Below, piece after piece: positions 23,725-32,756 of a stretch of DNA of 38,445 bases. The DNA is taken from contig JABURI010000171.1 of assembly GCA_014762755.1 (NCBI GenBank), positions 1-38,445 on the forward strand, read 5' to 3'. This DNA is from Marinobacter sp. (GTDB lineage: Bacteria > Pseudomonadota > Gammaproteobacteria > Pseudomonadales > Oleiphilaceae). A program made the translations under genes and the position numbers. Within the stretch, counting starts at the first letter, position 1; every line of letters starts with the position of its first letter. The notes beneath the pieces are model-generated. The model did no database searches. It had not been told where the DNA came from and worked only from the letters and a program-made list of their open reading frames with translations.

Positions 23725-23915
23725 CGGATACAGTGAGAGCCTATCCTCACCGATTCGACTCCGTTTTTCCGGCCTGCCGGCCAATGCCGGATGCAGGATT
23801 CCGATTTAAATGTGCCTGCTATGACTGTTTACGTTTTACTACAGTCCTGATAATCAATCCGGTCTAGTATGTCAGGCAGTATCAGGCTCGGTAAAACACA
23901 AGAACAAGACTGAAA

Positions 23916-24998
23916 ATGAAGCAACCTGCTGCCAAGACCCCGGATACCGAATTGTCCCAGTTTCGCGTGACAGGCGAGATTCCCGTTCCGGTTCTGATCA
24001 ACTGGCTCACCTCCGCGGCAGTACCCATTCTGCTGTTTTTCGCCGGCAGAGCCGCCAGCGCCGATAACAATTCTTTCACGGCTGCACTGCTGGTGACCTT
24101 TGCGGCGCTGCTGGCGCTCAACTCCCTGGTCTATCTCGGAACCCGGCTCCAGAGTCTCCACCGTCGCGGCTTCATCGGTCTGATCACCGCACTGTTTACC
24201 TTTCTGGTGATCCAGGCGGTTGAGGACGGCTCGGCCATTATCTGGCTGTTCGCCTACCCGCCTGTCATTTTCTACATCAGCCAGGCCCGGGTGGGCGTCA
24301 TCGCCTGCGCCGGGGGTCTGGCCGCCCTCGCCTTCCTGTTCAGCCCCGCCGGCGACCTGATTTTCCAGCCGCCGTACAGTACGAGCTTCCGGATCTCGAT
24401 GATCATCGTACTCGGCTTTGAGATGGTGACCTGTTACATCCTTGACCAGAGCCGGCGACGCAGCAAGCTGCGCTTGCTCAAACTGGCCACGGAGTTCGAA
24501 TTCGCCGCCAAGCACGATGCCCTGACCGGCCTGGCCAACCGACGGGAGGGGCTGGAACAACTGGATATCGAGTACCAGCGATATCTGCGCAGCCAGCGGT
24601 CGTTCTCGGTCATGTTGATGGATATCGATCTGTTCAAGGGCATCAACGACCGGTACGGTCACCATGCAGGAGACGAGCTGATCAGAATGGTCGCTGGCAT
24701 CCTGCGGGATCAGTGCCGTAAAGTCGATACCGTAGCCCGTTGGGGTGGCGAGGAATACCTGGTCCTGTTGCCGGAGACCGGGCCAGAGGAAGCCCTGAAG
24801 ACTGCCCAACGTATCCGTGCTGCCGTCGAGGCAGGCTCCGTCAAGGTGGATCGGCATTCGATCGGGGCAACCATCAGTGTCGGGACCGCCACCATTGCCG
24901 GATCGGAATCCATCGACCACCTTCTGCAGAGAGCCGACGAGGCCCTCTATGCCGCAAAGAGTGCCGGCCGAAACCAGGCCTGTGCCGCTGGCATCTGA
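23916..24998 (+). CDS. Membrane-bound diguanylate cyclase (active GGEEY)
   Basis: A 360-aa membrane protein with about six N-terminal helices (residues ~25-175), then a GGDEF domain (~190-355). The catalytic signature is ARWGGEEY (G277-Y281) with upstream KHDALTGLANRR, DIDLFKGINDRYGHHAGDE and ISVGTAT. RKVD at 268-271 lies five residues before GGEEY, the RxxD inhibitory site for c-di-GMP. So it is expected to be an active, product-inhibited c-di-GMP synthase. The input signal is not identifiable. Its stop is 6 nt from the stop of lipB, and the two converge over a nested inverted-repeat stretch. Confidence 0.94.
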   Translation: MKQPAAKTPDTELSQFRVTGEIPVPVLINWLTSAAVPILLFFAGRAASADNNSFTAALLVTFAALLALNSLVYLGTRLQSLHRRGFIGLITALFTFLVIQAVEDGSAIIWLFAYPPVIFYISQARVGVIACAGGLAALAFLFSPAGDLIFQPPYSTSFRISMIIVLGFEMVTCYILDQSRRRSKLRLLKLATEFEFAAKHDALTGLANRREGLEQLDIEYQRYLRSQRSFSVMLMDIDLFKGINDRYGHHAGDELIRMVAGILRDQCRKVDTVARWGGEEYLVLLPETGPEEALKTAQRIRAAVEAGSVKVDRHSIGATISVGTATIAGSESIDHLLQRADEALYAAKSAGRNQACAAGI

Positions 24999-25002
24999 CG
25001 TC

Positions 25003-25055
25003 GGTCACCAGCCTCTGCGCTGTTGCACCTGCTGGTGACCGAGGCCGGTCACCAG
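25003..25055. repeat. Competing hairpins at the lipB / diguanylate cyclase convergence
   Basis: GGTCACCAG occurs at 25003-25011 and 25047-25055, and its complement CTGGTGACC at 25032-25040. The middle arm can pair with either copy, giving two mutually exclusive stems, one with a 20-nt loop and one with a 6-nt loop. The first arm follows the cyclase stop; the other two are inside the end of lipB. A transcription end or mRNA-stability element is plausible; no U-run is visible. Confidence 0.5.
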
Positions 25056-25643
25056 ATGATCAACCAGGCGCCGCTCGATGTCAGCCACCGTGGCGCCTGG
25101 CACAAAATCACGGACCTGACACATGGGCATGCCCGCATAACCGCAGGGATTGATACGGCTGAAAGGCTCCATATCCATGTCCACATTCAGCGCCAAGCCG
25201 TGGAACGAACAGCCCCGTCGGACTCTCAGGCCGAGGGAGGCGATCTTGGCATCGCCGACGTAAACACCGGGCGCGTCCGGGCGCGGTGCTGCCTCCACAC
25301 CCAGGTCCGCCAGCGTGCGGACGATGCCCTGCTCGATCTGGTCCACCAGACCCCGGACACCAAGCTTTTTGCGGGGCAGATCGATCAGCAGGTAGATCAC
25401 CAGCTGGCCTGGACCGTGGTATGTCACCTGACCACCCCGGTCTACCTGGATCACCGGGATATCGCCCGGCAGCAGCAGGTGTTCCGATTTGCCCGCCTGT
25501 CCCTGGGTAAACACCCTGGGGTGCTCCAGGCACCAGAGCTCATCCGAGGTGGTCTCGTCCCGGTCTGCCGTGAAAGCCTTCATGGCCTCCCAGGTTTCCA
25601 GGTAGGGCTGCTCCCCCAGGGAACGGACTATGAGTTCAGCCAT
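25005..25643 (-). CDS. lipB: Octanoyltransferase LipB
   Basis: A 212-aa lipoyl(octanoyl) transferase that moves octanoate from acyl carrier protein to the lipoyl domains of 2-oxoacid dehydrogenases. Motifs: [46 protein letters not shown], the Lys of [11 protein letters not shown] and the nucleophilic Cys of NPCGYAGM. It is the last gene of the large minus-strand cluster, 5 nt after the YbeD-like gene, and likely translated with it. Confidence 0.96.
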   Translation of the reverse strand: MAELIVRSLGEQPYLETWEAMKAFTADRDETTSDELWCLEHPRVFTQGQAGKSEHLLLPGDIPVIQVDRGGQVTYHGPGQLVIYLLIDLPRKKLGVRGLVDQIEQGIVRTLADLGVEAAPRPDAPGVYVGDAKIASLGLRVRRGCSFHGLALNVDMDMEPFSRINPCGYAGMPMCQVRDFVPGATVADIERRLVDHLVTGLGHQQVQQRRGW

Positions 25644-25648
25644 GAATG

Positions 25649-25918
25649 TCAGAGCACCATGTGAACCCGGCCACTGGCCTTCAGATCTTCAAACAGCGCC
25701 TTGAGCTGATCCTCGCCCGTGGCGACGATTTTCAGCTGGACCGACGAAAAGCGGCCCTTGCTGCTGTCAGTCACGGAAATGTCCGCCTCGGTGATCCCGG
25801 GGGCGTGGCACTCCACCACTTCCACGACAAAATCGGTGAAATCAGGTGCGGCATTACCGATGACCTTGATCACGTAATCGCAGGGAAATTCGATTTTTGG
25901 TGCTTTCGGTTCACTCAT
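25649..25918 (-). CDS. ybeD: YbeD-like protein (DUF493/UPF0250)
   Basis: An 89-aa small protein with an ACT-like alpha/beta fold, conserved next to lipB and dacA across gammaproteobacteria; function unknown. [19 protein letters not shown] and [31 protein letters not shown] are typical of the family. A regulatory role in lipoate metabolism has been suggested from this gene order. Confidence 0.92.
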   Translation of the reverse strand: MSEPKAPKIEFPCDYVIKVIGNAAPDFTDFVVEVVECHAPGITEADISVTDSSKGRFSSVQLKIVATGEDQLKALFEDLKASGRVHMVL

Positions 25919-25949
25919 GCCGCATTACTCCCGGGTACTGGCATCACCC

Positions 25950-27128
25950 TTACTGAAACAACTGGACGAAAAAGAGCTTGATGGCATCCCACAGGCGCTT
26001 GAACAGCCCGCCCTCGGGAACCTCGGTCAGTGCGAGTACCGGCTTATCCACCAGCACCGTGCCATTCAGGCTTACCTTGACCCGACCCAGCTCATCGCCA
26101 ACATTGATGGGGGCTTTGATCACGGAATCAAGGTCTACGGTGGATTCCAGCTGATTGCGGGATCCGCGGGGAATCGTGACAAACACGTCCTCGGTCAGTC
26201 CGACCGAAACCTGGTCCGCCTGACCACCCCAGATACGGGCTTCCATCAGTTCCTGGCCGGAGCGGAACAGGCGCTCACTCTCATAGTAACGGAAGCCGTA
26301 GTTAAGCATTTTCTGCACTTCCTGGGCCCGGGCCTCGGAGCTTCTCGTCCCCATAACGACGGCGATAAACCGGGTTTCGTCGCGTTTGGCCGATGCAACG
26401 AGGCAGTAACCGGCCTCTTCGGTATGGCCTGTTTTCAGACCATCCACACTGTCATCGCGCCACAGGAGGCTGTTCCGGTTCGGCTGCCGGATGTTGTTGT
26501 AGGTGAAGTGCTTTTCCGCATAAAGCGGATAGTTCTCTGGATAATCATTGATAATCGCCTTTGCCAGCAACGCCAGGTCGAACGCGGTGGAGTAATGGTC
26601 CTCCGCCGGCAGACCGGTGGCATTGGCAAAGTTCGTATCCTTCATACCCAGTAACTGGGCCTGTTGATTCATGATGTCCACGAACGCACCCTCGCTGCCG
26701 GCAATGAATTCAGCCAGCGCCACCGAGGCATCGTTACCGGACTGGATGATGACACCCTTGAGCAGGTCTTCCACCGACACCGAGGTTCCCTCGCGCACAA
26801 ACGTCCGGGAGCCCTCCGTTTTCCAGGCCTTGACGCTGATGGGCACCATATCGCTCATGGAAAGCCGGCCTTCGTCCAGCTCCCGCTCCACGATATAGGC
26901 GGTCATCATTTTGGTCAGACTCGCCGGAGGCAGACGCTCGTGACTGTTCTCGTCCATGATGACGTACCCGCTTTTCGGGTCCATCAGCACATAGGAGGTT
27001 CCGGCAATCTGCGGCGGAGAAGGAATGAGCACCGACTGGGCCATTACCTTGCCCGCAAGGGCGAGGAACAGGACAAGTAAGACAGAGAGAGAACGTAAAG
27101 CGGTTGTTAAGGCCATGGGTCCATTCAT
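25950..27128 (-). CDS. dacA: D-alanyl-D-alanine carboxypeptidase, PBP5/6 type
   Basis: A 392-aa peptidoglycan DD-carboxypeptidase. The signal peptide (residues ~5-30, ending GKVMAQS) is followed by the three serine-enzyme motifs: SLTK (LPPASLTKMMTAY), SGN (VIIQSGNDASVAL) and KTG (VDGLKTGHTEEAG). A beta-rich C-terminal domain follows, then the amphipathic anchor LFKRLWDAIKLFFVQLFQ that holds it to the inner membrane. It removes the terminal D-Ala from pentapeptides. The start could be ATG 27128 or ATG 27116 (MALTTALRS); neither has a strong Shine-Dalgarno. Confidence 0.95.
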   Translation of the reverse strand: MNGPMALTTALRSLSVLLVLFLALAGKVMAQSVLIPSPPQIAGTSYVLMDPKSGYVIMDENSHERLPPASLTKMMTAYIVERELDEGRLSMSDMVPISVKAWKTEGSRTFVREGTSVSVEDLLKGVIIQSGNDASVALAEFIAGSEGAFVDIMNQQAQLLGMKDTNFANATGLPAEDHYSTAFDLALLAKAIINDYPENYPLYAEKHFTYNNIRQPNRNSLLWRDDSVDGLKTGHTEEAGYCLVASAKRDETRFIAVVMGTRSSEARAQEVQKMLNYGFRYYESERLFRSGQELMEARIWGGQADQVSVGLTEDVFVTIPRGSRNQLESTVDLDSVIKAPINVGDELGRVKVSLNGTVLVDKPVLALTEVPEGGLFKRLWDAIKLFFVQLFQ

Positions 27129-27159
27129 TCGTCAGGTGTGTTTCTGGTTTTAGGAATAG

Positions 27160-28053
27160 TCAGTGCGAATCAGTCAGCAGGACGGACTGCGAAAAGCCCC
27201 GAGCCTCCAACAGACTCTGGGTCCGCCGGGCCGCTTCTTCGTCCTCGAACGGTCCAACCTGGACCCGGTGAAAGCGGCCAGCCTGGGTGTCGATGGCACG
27301 GACCCGCATCGGGTTCTCCAGCACCGATCGGACCCGGCCCAACAGGGCTTCCGCGGGGTCCCGGCTACTGAAAGAGCCCAACTGCACGAACAGGCCGCGA
27401 GATCCCGTGCCCACGGTGTTGTCAGCTACTGCTCCGGCGGTTGCCGGTGCGCCACGGTCACCGGGCACAAACGGTTCTCCCGCCAGGGTCATGGAGCCAT
27501 CCGGCCTCACCGTTATCGCCGCAACCTCAACCCTTGCCGTGCCTCGGGCCTGATAACCGAGTTTCTTGGCAGCGGCGTAGGACAGATCAATCAGGCGGTC
27601 GCCATGGAAAGGCCCCCGATCGTTGACCCGGACAATTACCGAGCGGCCGTTGTCCAGATTGGTGACCCGGGCATAGCCGGGAATTCGCAGGGACTTGTGG
27701 GCCGCGGACATTTCGTACATGTCGAAGGTTTCGCCATTGGACGTCTTGTGACCGTGAAACTTTTCGCCATACCAGCTCGCTGTCCCGGTTGCGACGTAAC
27801 CGTCATTGCTCGCCAGAACCCTGTAGCTCTTGCCCCAGACCGTGTAGGGCGACTTGTTGCCGGCGGCCCTGGGTGACTCGTAGCGCGGCTGCGCATCAGC
27901 GAGTCCGGAGACATCAAAATTTCCCGCCGGAGCCCGGTCCTGGCTGAGCGTATAACGAGAGGAATGGTCGGTTTCGGGTGACGAGGCGCAGCCGGCAAGC
28001 ACCACCGTGGCAAGGGCAGTCAACCACCATGTCAATGTAAACCTCGGCTTCAC
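27160..28053 (-). CDS. rlpA: RlpA septal-ring lipoprotein with SPOR domain
   Basis: A 297-aa lipoprotein (lipobox VVLAGC). The double-psi beta-barrel domain (residues ~85-180) carries TGTASWYGEKFHGHKTSNGETFDMYEMSAAHKSL and VRVNDRGPFHGDRLIDLS. A C-terminal SPOR domain (~218-295) binds denuded glycan strands at the septum. RlpA of Pseudomonas is a lytic transglycosylase acting on stem-peptide-free glycans, and the catalytic residues appear conserved. It lies between rodA and dacA; in pseudomonads an mltB/sltB1 gene usually stands between rodA and rlpA, and that gene is absent here. Confidence 0.95.
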   Translation of the reverse strand: MKPRFTLTWWLTALATVVLAGCASSPETDHSSRYTLSQDRAPAGNFDVSGLADAQPRYESPRAAGNKSPYTVWGKSYRVLASNDGYVATGTASWYGEKFHGHKTSNGETFDMYEMSAAHKSLRIPGYARVTNLDNGRSVIVRVNDRGPFHGDRLIDLSYAAAKKLGYQARGTARVEVAAITVRPDGSMTLAGEPFVPGDRGAPATAGAVADNTVGTGSRGLFVQLGSFSSRDPAEALLGRVRSVLENPMRVRAIDTQAGRFHRVQVGPFEDEEAARRTQSLLEARGFSQSVLLTDSH

Positions 28054-28161
28054 GGTCCGGAAATCCTCTGTTGCTGTTTCCGCCCGGTTCGAACCCGGCG
28101 GCTCTCAATCATTGTAGCGGGTTATCTTGCCGATTCACCATTACCCGCTCTCAATGGTTGA

Positions 28162-29304
28162 TCAGGCGCTGATCATCCGGCGGTGCGTATGTATCGACAT
28201 CAAGACACCGAAGGCCGCCATCAGCGTTACCCCCGACGTGCCCCCGTAGCTGATCAGTGGCAGCGGCACCCCCACCACCGGAAGCAAGCCGCTGACCATC
28301 CCTACATTCACGAAGATGTAGATAAAGAAGGTCATGGTCAAGGCTCCCGCCAGCAATCGGCTGAACGAGTCCTGGGCGGTGGCCGCAATATACAGGCAGC
28401 GCAGGATGATCAGGAAGTAGACCGCCAACAGAACCAGCATGCCGACAAAACCAAACTCCTCCGCCAGCACGGCAACGATGAAATCGGTATGGCTTTCCGG
28501 CAGGAATTCCAGGTGCGACTGGGTGCCCTGCAGCCAGCCCTTGCCGTCAATGCCGCCCGACCCGATCGCCGTCTTGGACTGGATAATGTTCCAGCCGGCG
28601 CCCAGCGGGTCACTCTGCGGATCCAGCAGGGTCAGCACCCGCTGTTTCTGGTATTCCCGCATCACAAAGAACCACATTAGCGGCGCAGACACCGAGGCCA
28701 TGGCCACAAAGGCAGCGATCAGCTTCCAGCTCATGCCGGCAAAGAAGACCACGAACAGCCCTGCCATCCCCACCAGCAGGGAGGTCCCCAGATCCGGCTG
28801 CTGGATGATCATCACCATCGGGACCAGGACAATGACTAACCCCACGGCAACCTGTGACAGACGAGGCGGCAAAAAGTGCCGGGAAAGATACCAGGCCGCC
28901 ATCATGGGAACGACCAGCTTCATGATTTCCGAGGGCTGGAAACGGGGCAACCCGGGCAGTGCCAGCCAGCGCTGGGCGCCCTTGGCGCCGACACCCATCA
29001 CCAGAACCGCCGCCAGGGCGACCAGTCCGGCCGCGTAGAGCCAGGGCGCCCAGCGGCGGAATACGGCCGGATCAAGCTGGGCAAACACCAGCATTACCAC
29101 AAAGGCAACGCCCAGGCGGATACCCTGGGCCTTGACCACTTCGATGTTCCGGTCCGCGCCACTGTAGAGAACAAACAGGCCCCCGGAGACCAGGATCAGC
29201 AGCAGGAAGAGCAGGATCGGGTCCAGATGCAGGGCGGACCAGAGCCCACGCGAGCGTGCCAGGGGGCCGGAGGCAGCCGGATCAACCAGATCTTTCAATG
29301 CCAT
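28162..29304 (-). CDS. rodA: Rod-shape peptidoglycan polymerase RodA
   Basis: A 380-aa SEDS-family glycosyltransferase with about ten membrane helices that polymerises lipid II during lateral-wall growth, working with PBP2. Signatures: FAQLDPAVFRRWAPWLY, QRWLALPGLPRFQPSEIMKL, QPDLGTSLLV, a long periplasmic loop (DPLGAGWNIIQSKTAIGSGGIDGKGW) and the C-terminal LPLISYGGTSGVTLM. Its ATG overlaps the mrdA stop by 1 nt (TGATG), so the two are translationally coupled. Confidence 0.97.
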   Translation of the reverse strand: MALKDLVDPAASGPLARSRGLWSALHLDPILLFLLLILVSGGLFVLYSGADRNIEVVKAQGIRLGVAFVVMLVFAQLDPAVFRRWAPWLYAAGLVALAAVLVMGVGAKGAQRWLALPGLPRFQPSEIMKLVVPMMAAWYLSRHFLPPRLSQVAVGLVIVLVPMVMIIQQPDLGTSLLVGMAGLFVVFFAGMSWKLIAAFVAMASVSAPLMWFFVMREYQKQRVLTLLDPQSDPLGAGWNIIQSKTAIGSGGIDGKGWLQGTQSHLEFLPESHTDFIVAVLAEEFGFVGMLVLLAVYFLIILRCLYIAATAQDSFSRLLAGALTMTFFIYIFVNVGMVSGLLPVVGVPLPLISYGGTSGVTLMAAFGVLMSIHTHRRMISA

Positions 29305-31196
29305 CAGTCCAGTCCCCCTGCTGCCTGGCTCACCAGCCCGCTGTCACTGCCTTCTGAAAATTCCAGCAACCAGGCATCAAACAGGGCCCGCGCGACCGGA
29401 GCCGCCGTGCCACTGCCACTGCCTCCGTTCTCGACGATGACAGACACCACAATTTGCGGGTCCTCGACCGGGGCAAAACCAACGAACAGGGCATGATCCC
29501 TGAGACGCTCCCGGATTTCCTCTGCGTCATATTCCTCGTCTTCCGCAAGACTGAAGACCTGGGCCGTTCCGGTCTTCCCGGCCATCCGGTAGGGTGCATC
29601 GCTGCCGGCCCTTCTGGCCGTACCCTTGGTGCCGTGCATGACCTCCGCCATGCTCTCGACCACATATTCCCAGTCATCGGGATTCTTGAGCTTCAGGGGC
29701 TCATGGGTCTCGTCCGGAAGAACATCCTCCACCGAATCATCCCCGATTACGTCGCTGAGCAGGCGGGGCTCGATCCAGGTGCCGCGATTGGCAATCAGGG
29801 CGGTGGCGGTGGCCATCTGCAGCGGAGTTGCCAGCATGAAGCCCTGACCGATTCCCAGATTGACCGAATCCCCTGGGTACCAGGGTTCATTGCGCATGGC
29901 GCGCTTCCACTCCCGGGAAGGCAATAACCCGCTCAGAGCCCCCGACACGTCCAGGGCAGCATCCTCCCCGAAACCGAAACTGGACAGGTAGCCGGACATG
30001 GTGTCAACGCCCATCTCGACGGCTGTCTCGTAAAAGTAGATGTCGCATGACTCGGCGATAGCGTCCTTCAGGTCCACCCAGCCATGGCCGCCACGCTTCC
30101 AGTCCCGGTACCGGCGCCCGCCGTCCTTGAGCTGAAAATAGCCGGGATCCCAGATGGTACGGTCGCGGGTGGTCACACCGCTGTCCAGAGCGGCTATCGC
30201 CAGCATGGGTTTCATTACCGAGCCAGGCGGATACTGACCACGGAGCGCCCGGTTGAACAAAGGCTTGTCCTTGCTCTGGCTCAGGGCACGATAATCATCC
30301 ACGCTGATACCGGTGACGAACTTGTTGGCGTCGAACCCGGGCACACTGGCCAGGGCCAGAATGCCCCCCGTCTTGGGCTCAATGGCGATCACCGCACCGC
30401 GACGGCCGTCCAGCAGTTCGTGTGCCCGCTGCTGCAGCCGGAGGTCGAGATGCAGTTCCAGGTCCTCGCCCGGCACAGGATTTTCCCGTTCAAGCACCCG
30501 CAGCGTACGGCCACGGGCGTTGGTTTCAACGTGCTGGTAACCGACCTTGCCGTGCAGGGTTTGCTCGTAGAAGCGCTCGACACCGGACTTGCCGATGTAG
30601 TTGGTGCCGGCGTAATTGACCGGATCGATCCGCTGCAACTCTTCCCGGTTGATGCGGCCAACGTAGCCCAGCACATGGGCTGTCAGTTCACTGTGGGGGT
30701 AATACCGCACCAGCTCCGCCTCGACTTCAACGCCCGGCAGCTCATGACGGTGCACCGCGAGCCTGGCAATCTCCTGCTCGGTCAGATCGTAACGGAGCGG
30801 AATCTCCTGGAATGGCCGACGGGGCTCCTGCAGGCGGCGGTGGAAACGCTCGAGATCCTGCTCGGATATGTCGAGGATACGGCCCAGTTGCGCGAGTGTC
30901 TCATCCATGCCGTCCACGCGCTCCGGCACCAGGGTGACACTGAACACCGGGCGGTTCTCCGCCAGCAGTTTTCCGTTACGGTCATAGATCAGCCCACGGG
31001 GAGGAGGAACGGACTGGACCTGAACCCGGTTCTTGTCGGAAATCGTGGTGTAGGTCTCATGCTCGACCACCTGTAACTGATACATGCGACCCAGCAGGCC
31101 GCCCAGCATCAGGATGACAAACACCAGCATCACCACGGTGCGGCGCTGGAACAACCGGCGTTCGGCTGCGGTATCCTTGAATTCACCCCATGGCAT
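29304..31196 (-). CDS. mrdA: Penicillin-binding protein 2
   Basis: A 630-aa transpeptidase of the elongasome. An N-terminal membrane helix (RTVVMLVFVILMLGGLLGRM) leads to the pedestal domain and the transpeptidase domain. The active-site motifs are SVMK (PPGSVMKPML, nucleophile Ser), SCD (IAESCDIYFYETA, in the SxN/SSD place) and KTG (MAGKTGTAQV). It crosslinks strands made by RodA, encoded next with a 1-nt overlap. Start ATG 31196 has GGGGG 5 nt upstream and lies 9 nt after the rlmH stop. Confidence 0.97.
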   Translation of the reverse strand: MPWGEFKDTAAERRLFQRRTVVMLVFVILMLGGLLGRMYQLQVVEHETYTTISDKNRVQVQSVPPPRGLIYDRNGKLLAENRPVFSVTLVPERVDGMDETLAQLGRILDISEQDLERFHRRLQEPRRPFQEIPLRYDLTEQEIARLAVHRHELPGVEVEAELVRYYPHSELTAHVLGYVGRINREELQRIDPVNYAGTNYIGKSGVERFYEQTLHGKVGYQHVETNARGRTLRVLERENPVPGEDLELHLDLRLQQRAHELLDGRRGAVIAIEPKTGGILALASVPGFDANKFVTGISVDDYRALSQSKDKPLFNRALRGQYPPGSVMKPMLAIAALDSGVTTRDRTIWDPGYFQLKDGGRRYRDWKRGGHGWVDLKDAIAESCDIYFYETAVEMGVDTMSGYLSSFGFGEDAALDVSGALSGLLPSREWKRAMRNEPWYPGDSVNLGIGQGFMLATPLQMATATALIANRGTWIEPRLLSDVIGDDSVEDVLPDETHEPLKLKNPDDWEYVVESMAEVMHGTKGTARRAGSDAPYRMAGKTGTAQVFSLAEDEEYDAEEIRERLRDHALFVGFAPVEDPQIVVSVIVENGGSGSGTAAPVARALFDAWLLEFSEGSDSGLVSQAAGGLD

Positions 31197-31205
31197 AACT
31201 GCCCC

Positions 31206-31676
31206 CTAGGCCCGGTGATACGGGTGATTGCGGGTGATCGACCAGGCCCGATAGAGCTGTTCAGCCAGCAGGATTCGCACCAGCGGGTGAGGAAGGGTCA
31301 GGGGCGACAGCGACCATTGCTGCTCCGCCCGCTGCCGACAGGCATCCGCCAGACCATCCGGCCCACCGACCAGGAAACTGACGTCACGACCGTCCTGCTG
31401 CCAGTTTTCAAGTTGGCTGGCGAGCTTTTCGGTGGACCAGGGGCGACCGCCGACTTCCAGGGCGACCACCCGGTCCCTTGGACCGGTGGCCGACAGGATC
31501 GCGTCACTTTCCTTTTGCATCAGCCTGGGAATGTCAGGGTTCTTGCCCCGGTGTGCCATGGGGATTTCGACCAGCTCGAGGGGAAGCTCCGGGGGCATCC
31601 GGCGGGCGTAATCGTGGTACCCGGCACTGACCCAGTCGGGCATCTTCTGCCCCACACAGATCAGACGTAACCGCAT
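31206..31676 (-). CDS. rlmH: 23S rRNA pseudouridine1915 N3-methyltransferase RlmH
   Basis: A 156-aa SPOUT methyltransferase that methylates pseudouridine 1915 in helix 69 on the assembled ribosome. [20 protein letters not shown] at the start, [15 protein letters not shown] (the SAM knot) and the C-terminal [24 protein letters not shown] end are diagnostic. 2 nt separate it from the rsfS stop. Confidence 0.97.
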   Translation of the reverse strand: MRLRLICVGQKMPDWVSAGYHDYARRMPPELPLELVEIPMAHRGKNPDIPRLMQKESDAILSATGPRDRVVALEVGGRPWSTEKLASQLENWQQDGRDVSFLVGGPDGLADACRQRAEQQWSLSPLTLPHPLVRILLAEQLYRAWSITRNHPYHRA

Positions 31677-31678
31677 GA

Positions 31679-32029
31679 TTATTCGCTGCCCGCGAAACCC
31701 ACATCCGGTGCGTCGCGCCAGAATCGCTCCAGATCATAGAACTCGCGGGTAGCGGGCATCATGACATGAACCACAACATCGCCGAGGTCTACCAGGATCC
31801 AGTCACTGGCAGTGGCGCCCTCGACATTACTGGCGCGCACGCCCTGCTCCTTGGCTTCAACAACCACAGAATCGGCAAGGGACTTCACATGACGGTTTGA
31901 CGTACCGGACGCCAGCACCATGAAATCCGTGACGCTGGTACGGTCACGAACATCAATCACACTGATATCCTGTGCTTTCACCTCTTCAAGTGCATTTACA
32001 ACCAGATCTTTCAGTTCTTCAGCCTGCAT
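31679..32029 (-). CDS. rsfS: Ribosomal silencing factor RsfS
   Basis: A 116-aa Iojap/RsfS protein that binds uL14 on the 50S subunit and blocks subunit joining during starvation. Signatures: [44 protein letters not shown] and [15 protein letters not shown], with the C-terminal [12 protein letters not shown]. Standard length and position between nadD and rlmH. Confidence 0.97.
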   Translation of the reverse strand: MQAEELKDLVVNALEEVKAQDISVIDVRDRTSVTDFMVLASGTSNRHVKSLADSVVVEAKEQGVRASNVEGATASDWILVDLGDVVVHVMMPATREFYDLERFWRDAPDVGFAGSE

Positions 32030-32099
32030 AATTACCCTGTTGTACGGGCTTCAGCCGGAGTGGCGGCCCGAATAGTCATACTCAGACGCGATTGTAGCA

Positions 32100-32756
32100 C
32101 TAAAAGTTCCCCTCAGGGCAGGCACCGTAAAGCCCCTGTTGGCGGATTTCGTCCCAGACCGAATCGGGGATCAGGTAACGGGGGGAGCGGCCAGCGGCAA
32201 TCCGTTCCCGGATCCCGGTGGCGGAGATATCCAGCAGCGGCGGATCCAGCTCCAGAATACAACCGGCGGGGGCGCTCCGGAGGCTACCGACGTCCTCCAC
32301 CTTCCGTCCCGCCAGCAACCTTGCGGGGGTGCTCCCGGGATCCAGGGCAGGGCCCGGACGGCGCACAACCACGATATGGGCCAACTCCGGAATGCGCTCC
32401 CATTCCCGCCAGCGGTCGAAGCCCGCGAAGGCATCGGTTCCAACCACCATCACCAGGGGATAGTCCGGCCCCAGCTCTCCCCGCAACTGCCGGAGAGTAT
32501 CGGCGGTATAGGAAGCCCCGGCGCGACGCAGCTCCCGGTCGTCAATGTGCAGACGGGGTTCGCCCTGCACCGCCAGCTCCATCAGCCTCAGCCGCTGCGA
32601 TGCGCTGGCACCGGTGTCGCCCCGGTGCGGCGGGATATGACACGGCACCAGGCTGACACGATCCACCTCCAGTCGATCGCACAACTCGATCGCGAGGCGC
32701 AAATGGCCGTGATGAATCGGGTCGAAGGTGCCACCGTAGATGACGTGCATCGACAT
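32100..32756 (-). CDS. nadD: Nicotinate-nucleotide adenylyltransferase
   Basis: A 218-aa NaMN adenylyltransferase in NAD synthesis. The nucleotide-transferase motif GGTFDPIHHGHLRLA (HxGH) and the C-terminal ISATGIRERIAAG are present. The MSMH start at 32756 overlaps the proA stop by 1 nt (TGATG); a second ATG two codons further in is also possible. It sits 70 nt before rsfS. Confidence 0.96.
   Translation of the reverse strand: MSMHVIYGGTFDPIHHGHLRLAIELCDRLEVDRVSLVPCHIPPHRGDTGASASQRLRLMELAVQGEPRLHIDDRELRRAGASYTADTLRQLRGELGPDYPLVMVVGTDAFAGFDRWREWERIPELAHIVVVRRPGPALDPGSTPARLLAGRKVEDVGSLRSAPAGCILELDPPLLDISATGIRERIAAGRSPRYLIPDSVWDEIRQQGLYGACPEGNF

Noticed and set aside
23829..24920. 363-codon minus-strand frame
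   Set aside because: Shadow of the diguanylate cyclase gene, whose GGEEY and RxxD motifs are decisive.
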